64,000 nucleotides of DNA from Triatoma infestans (lineage: Eukaryota; Arthropoda; Insecta; Hemiptera; Reduviidae). Positions 1 to 9,925 of this stretch are shown here, piece by piece. The DNA lies in assembly GCA_011037195.1 (NCBI GenBank), contig JAAEAF010000278.1, forward strand, positions 1 to 64,000, given 5' to 3'. Position 1 is the first letter of the stretch. Each line of letters begins with the position of its first letter. Under the pieces are notes generated by a model. The model was not told where the DNA came from, ran no database searches, and worked only from the letters and a program-made list of their open reading frames with translations. A program made the translations under genes and the position numbers.

Positions 1-610
1 TCGTTTGCTTCATTATATATTAGCATTAATGTGGTAAATAAAAATGAATAATGTTGGTTTAATTCTATTGTGTTAGATTCGTTTGCTACAAGTTTAAAGT
101 AGTTAGTTATTAACTTGTTTGAATGTACGATTTTAATGTCTTTGTTAAATTCTTCTGCTAGTCTCTTGTTTAAAGTCAGTTGCTGTTCCACGTTATGTAT
201 TAAATGATACTCATTAGTCTGAATTTACCAAAATTTCATTGTATCTTGCTTTGTCGTTAGCATCCATATTTCCCGTGAGCCAGGTTATTGCTGTACCTAG
301 CCCATTTATTAGTCCACGTCTGCTCCTGTGCCTATTAATGTGTAGATGGTTTAATTTTGTTTTAGAAATGTAGTTTAATCATATTGGTGTAGTGATTGTC
401 TTCAGTCTTGGTCTAAGGAGATCTTTCTATATTGTTTAATTCAATTTGTTTTGTGATAATGTTGTGCATGTATGTATAAGTTTGGTTGACTACAAATGAT
501 TCCTGAATTTTGGCAGGGGTTATATCACATGTTGAACTTAAGTCAGTCATTCTGTACGGTGCCACTGGACCAGGACCAGGACCAGGATCAGTGTCAAGAG
601 AAGCATCTGG
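1..610 (-). pseudogene. Errantivirus/gypsy-type envelope remnant, cut by the window edge
   Basis: Translated on the minus strand, a basic cleavage-like stretch near 356-330 is followed by RGLINGLG and a TWLTGN segment. This pattern is known from the fusion-protein type envelopes of insect errantiviruses, just after the furin-type site. Further left the same strand gives helical, Asn- and Gln-rich segments, as expected of the ectodomain. Stop codons and frame changes occur throughout, and nothing gag- or pol-like follows on the right. The left end runs off the window. It is an old broken copy and I see no intact reading frame. The family call rests on one short motif and general spacing. Confidence 0.5.
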
Positions 611-704
611 CCCTGAAACAAATGTTTGTTTTTTTTCTTTGTAGGTCTTTTGATGCGGCTGGGATGGAATTTAAATGTACTTTGTCGATTCATTTTTGGA
701 TTGG

Positions 705-790
705 TGGTTAACCGTTTTGCTACCACGGAAAATGTCTCTGATGCTTTCCAGCTCTGCGGAACCAACCACCACAACAAATAATATGATATA
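705..790 (+). repeat. Short dispersed repeat, possible Penelope terminal-repeat variant
   Basis: A segment reading CACGGAAAATGTCTCTGATG and then CTCTGCGGAACCAACC recurs at 19284-19365, and its first part recurs at 10580-10605 beside a clear Penelope-type terminal repeat. The CTGATG and GAAACC pieces resemble the hammerhead-like core of those repeats. Element borders are not visible. Confidence 0.4.
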
Positions 791-839
791 TTTTATGATA
801 ATACTAATTACAATAATTTTCTCTGTATATTTAATACAC

Positions 840-1160
840 TAAACCAAATACTGTCATTGAAAAAGACGCAGGAACCTGGATTCACCGGAAACAGAACCAG
901 CCCAGGAGTCCATCCCCGCTGGAAGACCACAGCCTTACCCAACACTATCTATTTAAGGGCTGAGGACCGACCTAAACTAAAGGAGGGAGGAGTTACAACA
1001 GCAGTTCCCACGAGCATTTGATACATTGCTGACACTACATAATACTTACATAAATACTCCCAACTTTCATTATTGTTGTCTTTTTACTACTTTCTGAGTT
1101 GTCATATAGTGTATCTGTTTTTTTAATAAAATTAATCTTTTTTAAAAAGTGATTTGTTTT
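840..1160 (+). other. Unassigned stretch, possibly LTR-like
   Basis: This GC-richer piece contains a TATA-like CTATTTAAGGGCTGAG at 949-964, a purine-rich stretch, and AATAAA near 1124. An old LTR of the neighbouring retrovirus-like element would look like this, but I see no matching partner copy or target duplication. Nothing coding is seen. Confidence 0.15.
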
Positions 1161-1177
1161 TTCAAATACTATAACTT

Positions 1178-1445
1178 GTGATCAGCAACAAAGTGGAAGA
1201 ACGGTTAAAGTCGCAACTTCCTTCCTCGAATCTCACATTAACGCATATTCCGGGCAACAGGCGTATTACTGTTGAACTGATAGCTGAAGAAGTGCACACG
1301 AGTGTTGGAACTGTCCATAACATTGTTCAGAATAAGCTGCAGTACAAGAAAACTTATTCGAAATTCGTTCCAAGACAACTTATGACGCCCACAAAGAAAC
1401 CGGGTTTAAAATCAGTCAACAGTTAAAAGAACGATGTTTAATTTC
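1178..1445 (+). pseudogene. Mariner-type transposase, N-terminal helix-turn-helix fragment
   Basis: The frame contains RRITVELIAEEV, then SVGTVHNIVQNKL, then KFVPRQL. This matches the second DNA-binding helix-turn-helix and linker of mariner transposases, which bind the element's terminal inverted repeats. A frame change near 1385 moves the similarity to a frame reading KISQQLKERC, the usual continuation. No DDD catalytic domain follows, because the next sequence is repeat family H. The fragment is therefore a dead relic of about 85 residues against a usual 340-350. Confidence 0.7.
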
Positions 1446-1483
1446 GCAGGACTACATAAAAATCTTTTTTTTTTTTTGGGAAA

Positions 1484-1837
1484 ATGTCACAAATAAAGCG
1501 CTCGGTATGTCTGTACACTTGCGTTTCAAGTTTAAGGGAAATCGATGTGGTGGTTCTGAGAAAATTACAAAAAAAAAACTCAAAATTCTATTCGGTAGAG
1601 TTTCATTTTCAGTTACACGATTTTCTTCAAATTTGGAATTCTATCAGTGCCTATTGTACTGAAGTGATACTTTAGGAAGGTATATGTTACTATTCCCTCG
1701 TACCACCAAAAAATCAATTTGCCCAAGAAATGTAAATGTATTCAAATAAAAGTGAAGGTATTAATTTGTACAAGTTTGAAGAACATCGCTGGAGCCATCT
1801 TCGAGTAAATCGCAAAAAAATTGGAAATAATAATAAA
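1484..1837 (-). repeat. Repeat family H, partial copy
   Basis: The copy carries, reversed, the family's core phrases: the ATTTTCTTCAAATTTGGAATT block, the run before a CCCCCAAAAATC-like block, and the block around GGAGCCATCTTCGAG. It has no protein-coding potential. It abuts another copy in the same orientation at 1838, a head-to-tail arrangement. Confidence 0.7.
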
Positions 1838-2760
1838 AAATCTGGTGTGAAAGAAGACACACAACTTTCTCTTACTCCAGTTCTCAAAATTATAATTGAC
1901 AAATTTTATAGTTGTAGTTTCGGTATTATTTTTTCCCTCCAAGCATACCCCCCTACCCACCCCTACCCGCCCTACCCTCCCCTACCCACCCCTACCCGCC
2001 ACCTAACCCCTCCCCTACCCACCCCTACCCAGAGGGAGTTTATTGATTTGGTTTTACATGTTCCATTTACATACTACATGTATAGCTCTAACAGGTGAGT
2101 AATATACATTAAACAGCATTTAAGATGTCAAATCTAAATTGAATGTGACTTGAAAAGAAAAACAGAATTATTTTAAAAGAACATTAATAAGTCAAATTAA
2201 AGAATTTAAGTGATATATCAAGTTAAATAAAATTATTATCCAATTAATAAAAAAATCGTGCACATTAGTGATAGACTTTATTTTATGTACCAAATTTAAT
2301 GAAATTCGTCGGAGTTCGTCGAAAGCTAAAAAAAGTTCCGTAAAAGCGCATTTCGGTTTATTAATTTTCTTGAAACTAGGAATTTTGGCCATCTATTTAT
2401 TTCTAATTAATTTTGTTTAGATGGTAGAATTGTATAATCAACTATGTTAGCACTTTAGAGAAAAATATAACCCCGCCCCTCCCCCAAAAGCCCCCTAAAT
2501 GACTTTACCAGGAGAAATATTTCAAATAAAAGTTGTAGCTTTTTATATTTGTAATTCACATTCGTAGTTTAAAGAAAATCGTTGCAGCCGTTTTCCAAAC
2601 TGAAAAATACATTTCAGTAAAAACGCACTTTCGGTCATCCGATTTTCTTCAAATTCGGAATTTCAACGACATACTTATTTCTAATTAATATTATTTAGAT
2701 GACAGAATTGTATAGTAAACTGAAATAGCACTTTAGAGGAAACTTAACCCCATCACATTT
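1838..2760 (-). repeat. Repeat family H, long copy with right-end stem-loop
   Basis: The family's right end lies on the left here: AAAAAATCTGGTGTGAAAG, then CTTTCTCTTACTCC at 1869-1882. Both diverged halves of the body follow, at about 2240-2500 and 2550-2760. The copy is interrupted by the CCCTACCC tract at 1946-2030. Non-coding. Confidence 0.7.
1946..2030. repeat. CCCTACCC-type tandem tract, strong G-quadruplex pattern on minus strand
   Basis: About 85 bp consist of CCCTACCC, CACCCCTACC and CGCCCTACC variants. The minus strand therefore has many GGG runs separated by one to four bases. The tract lies inside a family H copy at the place where other copies carry a C-rich CCCCGCCCCTCCCCC segment, so it may have expanded from that. 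Confidence 0.85.
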
Positions 2761-3186
2761 TAATTAATTGGTTTCGCCAATAACTTCATTGTTCGTTGTT
2801 TGGTTCAAACGTTTATTCTTGTCCGTGAACAAAAACAAACAGGAATTCCACTCTAAAGGATTATCATAATGGATGGACAATACCATTTGCATAAAATCAA
2901 TAGTGCAAACAATACTGCAATAGATATATTAAGAATGTATAGCAATTCTGTTTGGAAACTAATTTCTTGAAGGAGGAAGGGTAGAAAAATTAGATTTAGT
3001 TGATCCCTTAAGTCTTTTCCTTGAGGAGATTTTATGGCGAAGAGTACAATATAAATGGATCATGGTGTAGAGAATGCCAATTCTCGCCTCTAATGAAAAT
3101 AGATGATGCTACTTGATGTCTACGAACACTGTGTAAATACAGTGTATACTATTTACACATTGAGATTGTTTATAAGTTTTTCTTTA
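2761..3186. other. No gene or recognised element
   Basis: The stretch is AT-rich with frequent stops in all frames. A palindromic hairpin-like segment sits at 3130-3160 around TACAGTGTATACTATTTACAC. Nothing else is supported. Confidence 0.5.
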
Positions 3187-3475
3187 TTTACTTTCTCTTA
3201 TTATGTAAGAGGAATTATTGCAATCTTATCAAATTTTTGAAATTGAATTTTTACTTTCCGATTGGTTTTTATGTATACAAATTGCACCGAAAGTTGATTT
3301 TATTTCGTATAGGTACCACCGAATGTTTGGGTCATATTCAATCATATGGGTTGGCCACTTTACTAAATGTTTTCTTTTTTATTTCAGATTTCCCGAAACC
3401 TTTGTGGTAGCTATATGGGGCCCAGAGGAACTTAAAAAAGCGTAGGGCTTTTCCCTCCCCACTGAAAATAAAAAA
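3187..3475 (+). repeat. Repeat family H, left-end piece
   Basis: The piece begins ACTTTCTCTTA, then TAAGAGGAATTATTGCAATC, then the TTTTTGAAATTGAATTTTTAC block. It decays after 3310. The terminal hairpin of the family is recognisable. Confidence 0.65.
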
Positions 3476-3868
3476 AAGTGATTTTGCATCCTTCCCCATC
3501 ACCTGGCTTTTCTTCGCCCTTCGACATATAGTTTATTCTTGGTTTTGAAACTAATTTACTAATGCCAATAAAAAATTTTAAGGTACCATCAATGTCAAAA
3601 ATATAAGTACATAATTAATAACTTGCAATATATCGATATAACAATTCTTTTCAATCACAAAAACAGAAAACAAACTTCCAACATATGGAGAATTGATTTT
3701 TATTATTCAACCAGTGAGGATATTATAAGTCGTGGAGGTGTTGTTACGATCATTCATCTGAAATGAAGAATAACAGTTAATTGTTGGAAAAAAATTTTGA
3801 GGGCCGTTTGACGGGGGAAGGGGATTGTTATCCACGTATAGTTGTAGTAATGGACGGTAGAGAGCAGA

Positions 3869-4087
3869 ATGGATCAATCATCGTCAGACCAGAAACTCAT
3901 CCATTACCACACTCACCGTGCGTCCCCCTCCACCAAAAACACCGCCACCTCAACATCCAACGAACCGCCAACTTCTTCATCGCCTCATTCCAGTTCTCAT
4001 CCCATTGCTCTTGCTGCGGCTGCTGCTGTTCCTTATCATTTTACTAATTATTTATCATTTTTTACTTTCTCTTATCGCTGTGAGTAA
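3869..4087 (+). other. Low-complexity Ser/Thr/Pro/Ala-rich open frame, weak coding candidate
   Basis: An ATG at 3869 opens a 72-residue frame that starts MDQSSSDQK, then runs through Ser/Thr/Pro-rich sequence and an AAAAA run. The local GC content and composition differ from the flanks and resemble the disordered start of an insect regulatory protein. No domain is visible. The frame runs into repeat family H at 4058, and the other two frames are also open here, which argues against coding. I would not call it a gene without transcript evidence. Confidence 0.15.
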
Positions 4088-4390
4088 AAGTGTTACGATC
4101 GCGGAAAATTTTTGAAATTTAACTTTCACCGGAAGTAATTTTTTTTTTCTCTAAAGATTCACTAAAACTGATAACGATAAATAATGTTTTTAGCAAATGT
4201 TCTCTGTATGTGTGTGTTTGTGTGTGTGCGCGTGTGTGTGTGAGAGAGAGAGAGAGTGTGTGTGTGAATAATAATATCTCAAAAAGAAAAAAAAAACACC
4301 CATAGGCAACTCAAATCTAGTATTCAGTTTTAGATAACGCAATCCAATCCGATGTGAAACTTTTCCACGGTTCGGTAGAACTGTTGCATG
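4058..4390 (+). repeat. Repeat family H, left half with internal (GT)n/(GA)n
   Basis: Left end TTTACTTTCTCTTATCGC at 4060, then GTTACGATCGCGG and the ACCGGAAGTAAT box near 4128. A GT/GA microsatellite spans about 4204-4267, followed by the ATATCTCAAAAA block that always follows the GT tract in this family. Confidence 0.75.
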
Positions 4391-4769
4391 TTAAGATTTC
4401 CTGTATTTTTTTTTTACTTTTCTGCTGGAATTTTAATTAAATATATTACGAAAATTCTCCGTTTGAAGAAGTTTCATGTTATTGGTATTTTTGAAACGCT
4501 GTAAGAAAGTTATTCATGAAAATTGCTTTTTATTGTCATTTTGTTATTCCAGAAGTTACCAAAAGAGGCTTAGATTATATTTTTAAAAACTACTCATTGA
4601 TCAATTATTATAGCATTCAAATTTAATAACTAGTAATTTTATTTTTTGAAATACATAAGAAATTATTATATGTTGATTATAATTGGCAAATTTTCTTCAA
4701 TCTCGTTAGTTTGAAAAACAAATCGGTTATGTCTCTTAATGTATATGTATTAAATCAAGTTTAATGAAC
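4391..4769. other. No gene or recognised element
   Basis: AT-rich sequence with stops in every frame; no repeats or motifs stood out. Confidence 0.5.
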
Positions 4770-4935
4770 GAGTTATGAGTTTTCGTTTTTGAACAATGCC
4801 GTTCACGCACAAAGACCATTTTCTAAAAATTGGGTTTTTTGAACTCAGCGGACCTACCTGAAAACTTAAATTTCCGATGTAAACTCAATTTGGAAACTTT
4901 GGCACATGCACAATACTTTGTAAGATCATTCATAT
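4770..4935 (-). repeat. Repeat family H, left-end piece
   Basis: In reverse orientation it shows the ACCATTTTCTAAAAA block, the CCTGAAAACTTAAATTTCC block, and GCACATGCACAATACTTTG, the family's left flank after its terminal hairpin. Confidence 0.65.
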
Positions 4936-5934
4936 CTGTACTAACTTACTAAGTAAGATCATTAATAGGAAGATCATTCAAGAAAATATAATAGGATTAC
5001 TACGCTTCATACACTTAACGGAGCCAAGTTATTGGTAGAAAGTTTCTGTTTTTCAATTTTTTATTTTCTAAATGAATGCTGTTATGGAAGCGGTAAATGG
5101 TTTGTTATCCCAGATGAGGAAAATGCCAATGAAGGAGGTTCTATATAGCTTGGGGTTGTGTATGGGGGCGGTGAATAGGTATGTGCCGCCTGTATACAAT
5201 CTGGTCCAGGTAATCACCAATTAGAAATGCTTCCATCGTTAGCATGATCATACAATGGATGACGACGAGTCTGTCTCGCAGTCAGTAGCTTGCACTCTGG
5301 TTGCTGCCTGGTGTATTTAACCTAGCATTGCTTTTGCTTTGCTTGCCTCTTGCTTATATATACATATATATGGTATAACTAATTAATGGCTGCCGCAACT
5401 CTGGCCCTTACCTAACTTGTTCACTTTGGTGTTCACCGGACCCTGAAATGTTGCTGGTTAACCGCCTCTTACCCTTCAGCGCGCTTACACACACACAGCA
5501 TTCCTTGACTTCATGAACTAAACCACTACAAGCACACGTACAAAGCTACACCACACCACATAATACCACAACCCCATCCAAAGACAGAGAGAGAATGAGA
5601 ATAACAGTTCAACATCAACCAAACAACGCGTTACCCTTCATAATATTCACAATAACTCGAATACAATCTGCCATACCCCACCTCCGTTCTATACAATATT
5701 GGTCTGTTGTCGATTTTTATTGTGATAGGATTTCATTAACTGTCTCTATTTACTTAACTAAGTTAATTAAACTCACCTTTACCTAAATGTAGAAATTGGG
5801 ATAGATTTTATCATTACTAAACTTTGAAAGAATTTAAGATAGGAATAATAGTCTACACAGATAGATGAAATAAGAATATGTCACATATTTTGTTAAAAAA
5901 ACCATCTCTACAATTTTTACTTTAGTCTAGGGAA
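4936..5934. other. No gene; mixed AT-rich and CA-rich sequence
   Basis: The segment holds a TATATA run near 5355 and a CA-rich block around 5488-5560. The longest open frame is 63 codons with no similarity I recognise. No promoter, RNA gene or element end is visible. Confidence 0.45.
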
Positions 5935-6045
5935 AGTTTTTACTCCTAGTAAGAGAAAGTAAGATTTTCGAATTGAATTTTCACCGGAAATATACTTGTT
6001 GAAGCCCCTTGACTACGAAAAAAATCTTTTTGCCGATTTATTTAC
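5935..6045 (+). repeat. Repeat family H, left-end piece
   Basis: It contains TTTTTACTCCTAGTAAGAG and AAAGTAAGATTTTCG, then the ATTTTCACCGGAAATA box and the block before GACTACGAAAAAAATC. Truncated after about 110 bp. Confidence 0.7.
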
Positions 6046-6445
6046 TTGCACACAAAAAAATAAATAAATAAATAACAAGCAACCTCAGCTAAGACTGGTT
6101 TTGTATATTTCTTATATAAAGTTTATTATTTTTTGTCAAGCGCATCAGCTGCGATGGCTAATGGCGCTAAACTCAATACATAATAAATGTCTTAATCTTA
6201 TATAAATAAGTTCTGAATAGATTCTAAGATTTTCTTTATCCAGAGATCTTTACCACTGACGCACCTATCTAAATGCCTACCTTGTCATCTTCCTTCACTT
6301 CTGATCCATTTTCCAACTCACTCATTTTCATCAGCAAATATATAATCCAATTAATTTCGCTCCAAACGGAAAATCCAATTAACACATACATCAAAATACC
6401 GAATTACATTCATATACCTATAATATACAATTGGGAAATAGAATA
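6046..6445. other. No gene or recognised element
   Basis: AT-rich sequence with a short AAATA run near 6060. The 64-codon frame at 6273-6467 is compositionally random. Confidence 0.45.
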
Positions 6446-6461
6446 CTCTATTATTATTATT

Positions 6462-6686
6462 TTTTAATTTAAGGCGCGTCAACATCTATGGTCATTGGCG
6501 CCCGCAGCCTTCTCAGAGCACTGCCAGCCGCCGGACAGTGTTCTCTCGTTACAGACAACACTGTCCATCACCGGACAGTGAGCTGTAGAGAGGCTCCCTA
6601 GGAAGAAAAAATCTAAGGGTAGCACAGCTGGACTCGAACCCGGCTCCTCCACGTGGGAGTCCAGTACGCTAACCACTTAGCCTTCC
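6462..6686 (-). mobile_element. tRNA-derived SINE (family S), full-length copy
   Basis: On the minus strand the head reads like a tRNA, with an A-box region CTAAGTGGTTAGCG and a B box GGGTTCGAGTCC near 6629-6643. The body with the GGACAGTG/CACTGTCC inverted motifs follows, and a 3' end reading GACGCGCCTTAAATT then an A-rich tail. Direct repeats CTCTATTATTATTATT flank it at 6446-6461 and 6687-6702, as expected for LINE-mobilised insertion. Internal A and B boxes would direct RNA polymerase III. Confidence 0.85.
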
Positions 6687-6830
6687 CTCTATTATTATTA
6701 TTATTATTATTATTTTCCTCCGTCACGCAGTTGCGCGGAAATTAAACAACAATGGATGCATGCTTTATATAATATAAAGGTGGGCATAAACAAACAGGTA
6801 AAATGAATATATTATAAATAAATAAATTCT

Positions 6831-6898
<68 letters not shown>

Positions 6899-6925
6899 TA
6901 TTATTATTATCATCATTATTATTAA
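6687..6925. repeat. Two (ATT)n microsatellites
   Basis: ATT repeats occupy about 6687-6715 and 6838-6925, the second nearly pure for about 29 units. The first overlaps the target duplication of the adjacent SINE. Confidence 0.95.
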
Positions 6926-6997
6926 CTTTTCCAAGTCAATACGGACACACTAAACAATAGAGTAGCAACACCACAACCTCTGCAAAAACGTTTTATT

Positions 6998-7251
6998 ATT
7001 ATTATTATTGTTATTGCGTATTCAACAGTGCAGTTTAAGAACTTATGCACAGTCCTGCGATATCCAAGAGGACCGCTTGTTGGGCTTCGGAAATACCAAA
7101 CGTCCAGTGATCTCTCAGCTGTAGCCCTAGGAATGAGGTCATTACACGAGAAAATTATGAAAGGCGTCACTCTGACGTTCTCTAGACTATAAATGACTTT
7201 CAACTCAGTGTTCCTATCATTCGGATCTGCTATCCCCACTATCTTCACCAC
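6998..7251 (-). pseudogene. LINE C-terminal fragment with (AAT)n tail
   Basis: The minus-strand frame reads KVIYSLENVRVTPFIIFSC and later RRTVHKFLN. It resembles the extreme C-terminus of R2/R4-type LINE proteins, where a V.P.II..NG.IP stretch precedes a final RKFL-like helix. The frame runs directly into an AAT repeat at 6998-7020, a plausible 3' tail for such an element. No reverse transcriptase or nuclease core is present. The family is a guess from these short similarities. Confidence 0.35.
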
Positions 7252-7421
7252 TTTTGTTCCCTATCAATCAGTATGTCAGGCGTATTCTGCGTGACGTAAC
7301 ATCCATGGCCACAGCTTGGTTAATAATGGAAATAATAATTATTATTTTTAAAAACTTTGCCAATCAAAGTATCATCCCTCTTTAAACGGTTCTATTTCTA
7401 TCAAAAAATTTTAAAAAATAA

Positions 7422-7646
7422 TTAAGGGAAGGGATCAGCTCAGTGTTAGCGCATTGGACTCTCACGCGGAGGCTCCGGGATTGAGTCCAGTGCTGCCCCT
7501 TTAAGTTTTTTGTCCTAGGAGTCTCTACAGCTCATTGTCCGGTGATGGACAGTGTTGTCTGTAACGAGAGAACACTATCCAGAGGCCGGCAGTGCACTGG
7601 GAGGCTCCAGGCGCCAATGACCATAGATATTGAAGCGCCTTAAATT
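7422..7646 (+). mobile_element. tRNA-derived SINE (family S), full-length copy
   Basis: The head GATCAGCTCAGTGTTAGCGC gives the A box and GGGATTGAGTCC at 7478-7489 the B box. The body has TGTCCGGTGATGGACAGTG, then the complementary GAGAGAACACTATCC. The end reads AAGCGCCTTAAATT plus an A-rich tail. Near-identical A/T-rich repeats flank it at 7403-7421 and 7647-7664, differing by one T. The tRNA source cannot be fixed from the anticodon region. Confidence 0.85.
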
Positions 7647-7664
7647 AAAAAATTTAAAAAATAA

Positions 7665-7713
7665 CTGCAATTACTTCCTATTAGCTATTTTAATTATAGT
7701 TGTGATGCGATGG

Positions 7714-7747
<34 letters not shown>

Positions 7748-8469
7748 TAGTTAGTAAGAGCACGGTTTTGTCGATTCAAGGTTGGATGAAGAAGGAGCAT
7801 GCTGCAAGGACCATATAATGAGGAGAACTTGTACTGTTGGCTGTACTAGATGTATATTGTGGAGGCAGCACTACTGGTAACTGTAGAGCTAGCTACTAGT
7901 ACACCAGGACAAGGAGTTTTGTATGTTGTGTGGAGGATATGCTCAGCTACAGAAATGAAACACAAGTAGACATGCCTCCTCTCCCTGACTCCGAGACCCC
8001 GGGGCTGCACACACACACACCGTACCATTGCCGCCTCCGTGTTACCATTTGTCTAGAAAGTTCTGTGCTCCAAGTTATCAGAGACTGTTCTAAATATCTC
8101 TTTCTATCTGTCTATCTCTCTTATACTTTCATTAAAGCTACAATTTCCACATCTTCATTACATTTTCCAATTTTACTATGTCGTTGGTGGAAAATTGTTA
8201 ATAAAAAAACGCCCTTATCACCTAGCGTTCTTCAAGTTGTTATATTTAAGTTAAAGGTAGGCAATTAGGAGTGAGATAATTCGTTAAATGTTTACAACTA
8301 TCCTTATTTACAGGATATCATCCATCCTAATTCAAATTCGTACTCATCTTCGCTACTTGAAATAATCAAATCAAGGTATAAGATTTTATTTGTTATATGA
8401 TACAGAAGAAGATAGTGGAAAAGAGACGGATGTTACATAGTCGGGAAACTTAGTGGGTGGATGGAAATT
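7665..8469. other. No confirmed gene; microsatellites and a CA-rich island
   Basis: A TA tract followed by a GA tract lies at about 7704-7746. A GC-richer piece at 7850-8050 has open frames on both strands, typical of low-complexity DNA rather than a gene. No element ends were found. Confidence 0.4.
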
Positions 8470-8680
8470 TCTTTTACTTTCTCTTACTCGTAGTTGTCAA
8501 ATTTTCTAAATCAAATTTTCTGTGGAAATATCCGTTTGAGATCCCCAGAGTTCAAAAAAGTGGTTTTTAGAAATTGGTATGTGTGTATTTGTGGTCAGTA
8601 TAACATAAAAAGGGAAAGTCGCAGCAAGTTCAAACTTGATATTTAGTTTAAATTCCACCAGGGGAGCCACTGCGCCCCAA
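8470..8680 (+). repeat. Repeat family H, left-half piece
   Basis: TTTACTTTCTCTTACTCG opens the copy. The AAAGTGGTTTTTAG block and the AAAGTCGCAGCAAG block follow in family order, so the GT core is reduced to a short GTGTGTATTTGTG. Confidence 0.7.
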
Positions 8681-8749
8681 TGTACCATCTATTATCTAAT
8701 CATCTATATATACACGTAATATTAAGACATTAATATAGTGATTAAAATC

Positions 8750-9140
8750 CACTGTTTCACGAAAACCAGTTTTTCCGGAAGTACAACTTTGCAAAAAAGG
8801 TTTTCTGAGTTTTTCAAATTTTTCTTTTTGAAAGGGCTTCAATGATATTTAGTTGACATTCTTTTTTTTTTTTGTTTTTATTTAGGCGCGTCAACATCTA
8901 TGGTCAGGTGCTCGGATACTACTCAGTGCACTGCTGACCTCTCGTTATAAATAACACTCTCCATCACCGGACAATGAGCTGTAGAGGCTCCTACATTCTT
9001 GACATTCTTTTCTTGGGGGGTTCTGGCGGAATTGTGAATTAACTTCAAGTTGCCAATACTAAGTTTTTCTGAGGCATGGTAGAGGTGGCGACATGCATTC
9101 GACATATATGTACTTAAAGTTAGGTAACCGGTTCCTTGTG
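8750..9140 (+). repeat. Repeat family H, body piece split by a SINE
   Basis: Family phrases (TTTTTCCGGAAGTACAAC, GGTTTTCTGAGTTTTTC) run to 8865. They resume after 9011 with the TCTTGGGGGGTTCTGG block that normally follows. The interruption is the SINE at 8866-8998. Confidence 0.65.
8866..8998 (-). mobile_element. tRNA-derived SINE (family S), 5'-truncated copy inside family H
   Basis: Only the 3' body is present, ending with the GGCGCG/GTCAACATCTATGG motif and a long T run on the plus strand. TTGACATTCTTTT occurs at 8853-8865 and again at 8999-9011, a 13-bp target duplication. The SINE therefore inserted into an already present family H copy. The tRNA head is missing. Confidence 0.85.
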
Positions 9141-9847
9141 TCCTAAAAATTGACACGTATAAATACGGCTACACACCACCTACATTTACGTATATGTAAT
9201 TTTAAGGCCGCCTAAAAAATTTCTAATATTGAGGAAAATTCATCAATTAGAATTCTAATGATAACAGTGAGAGAAAATCGTGTGATTTTTCCCAATTTTA
9301 ATTAACGAGCGGAAAAAAAAGAAATGATTGAAAAGGGGAAATGACATTTATACAAAGGCAATTCAAGGCCCTTTTGGAATTAAATGCGAAGAAAGAATGG
9401 GGATGGCGGACATCTGGGATATTGTGTCCAATAATTTACTAGATGGCGTATAATTAGTGAAAAACATCTGGGGAAACTGAAGACTAGAATGAGATTTCCA
9501 CAGGAAAGCGGTACGATACGATTTCTCGACCCTTCCTTTTCCAATCAGACAGCCCAGACTATTCCTTCGCCAGTGTCGTGATTATATAGCAAGAAGGGAA
9601 AACCCACGGGGGAATAATTAAAACTCAGTAGGGTGAGTATTGTGTGATGGTTGTGTGAAGTAGGAAAGGGCGATGAAGGAGAATGACAGGGGCAGTATTG
9701 CCCTTCATCGCCGCTCATTCGTGGCCCAACAGAGAGAGAGAGAGAGTGAACTGAGAAAGGTAGGCGGTTGGAGACGACCAAGCGCGGCTCGAGCAGGGGT
9801 GGTGGCGTGGAGACGGTAGTACGAAAGCTAATTGTTGTTGACTAGAG
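9141..9847 (+). promoter_or_regulatory. GC-richer island upstream of a candidate first exon
   Basis: GC content rises after about 9400. The stretch 9730-9847 contains a GAGAGA tract of the kind bound by GAGA factor in insects, CpG-containing sequence (AGCGCGGCTCGAG), and no repeat family. I see no clear TATA box. A promoter or 5' untranslated region is inferred only from composition and position before the ATG at 9848. Confidence 0.2.
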
Positions 9848-9919
9848 ATGGAGGCAGATGTTGTAAGTGGCGGTAGCAGCAGCATTAAGATCGATCTCAA
9901 GACATCCAACAACACTCCA
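9848..9919 (+). CDS. Candidate first coding exon (24 codons), unknown protein
   Basis: ATG at 9848 has an in-frame stop just upstream (TGA, 9839-9841). The frame gives 24 residues starting MEADVVSGGSSS and ending at a GTAAGC donor-like site at 9920, leaving phase 0. A second donor-like GTAAGT lies at 9863-9868. Codon use and the Gly/Ser content look more protein-like than the surroundings. The frame read through the donor stops after about 38 codons. No domain is visible and no downstream exon can be linked. A chance open frame is quite possible. Confidence 0.25.
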
Positions 9920-9925
9920 GTAAGC

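Noticed and set aside
1946..2030. Interstitial telomere
   Set aside because: Units are CCCTACCC-like and irregular, not a clean arthropod TTAGG or other known telomere repeat.
7422..7500. Functional tRNA gene
   Set aside because: It has A and B boxes but does not fold as a clean tRNA acceptor stem, and it is the head of a SINE with four relatives here.
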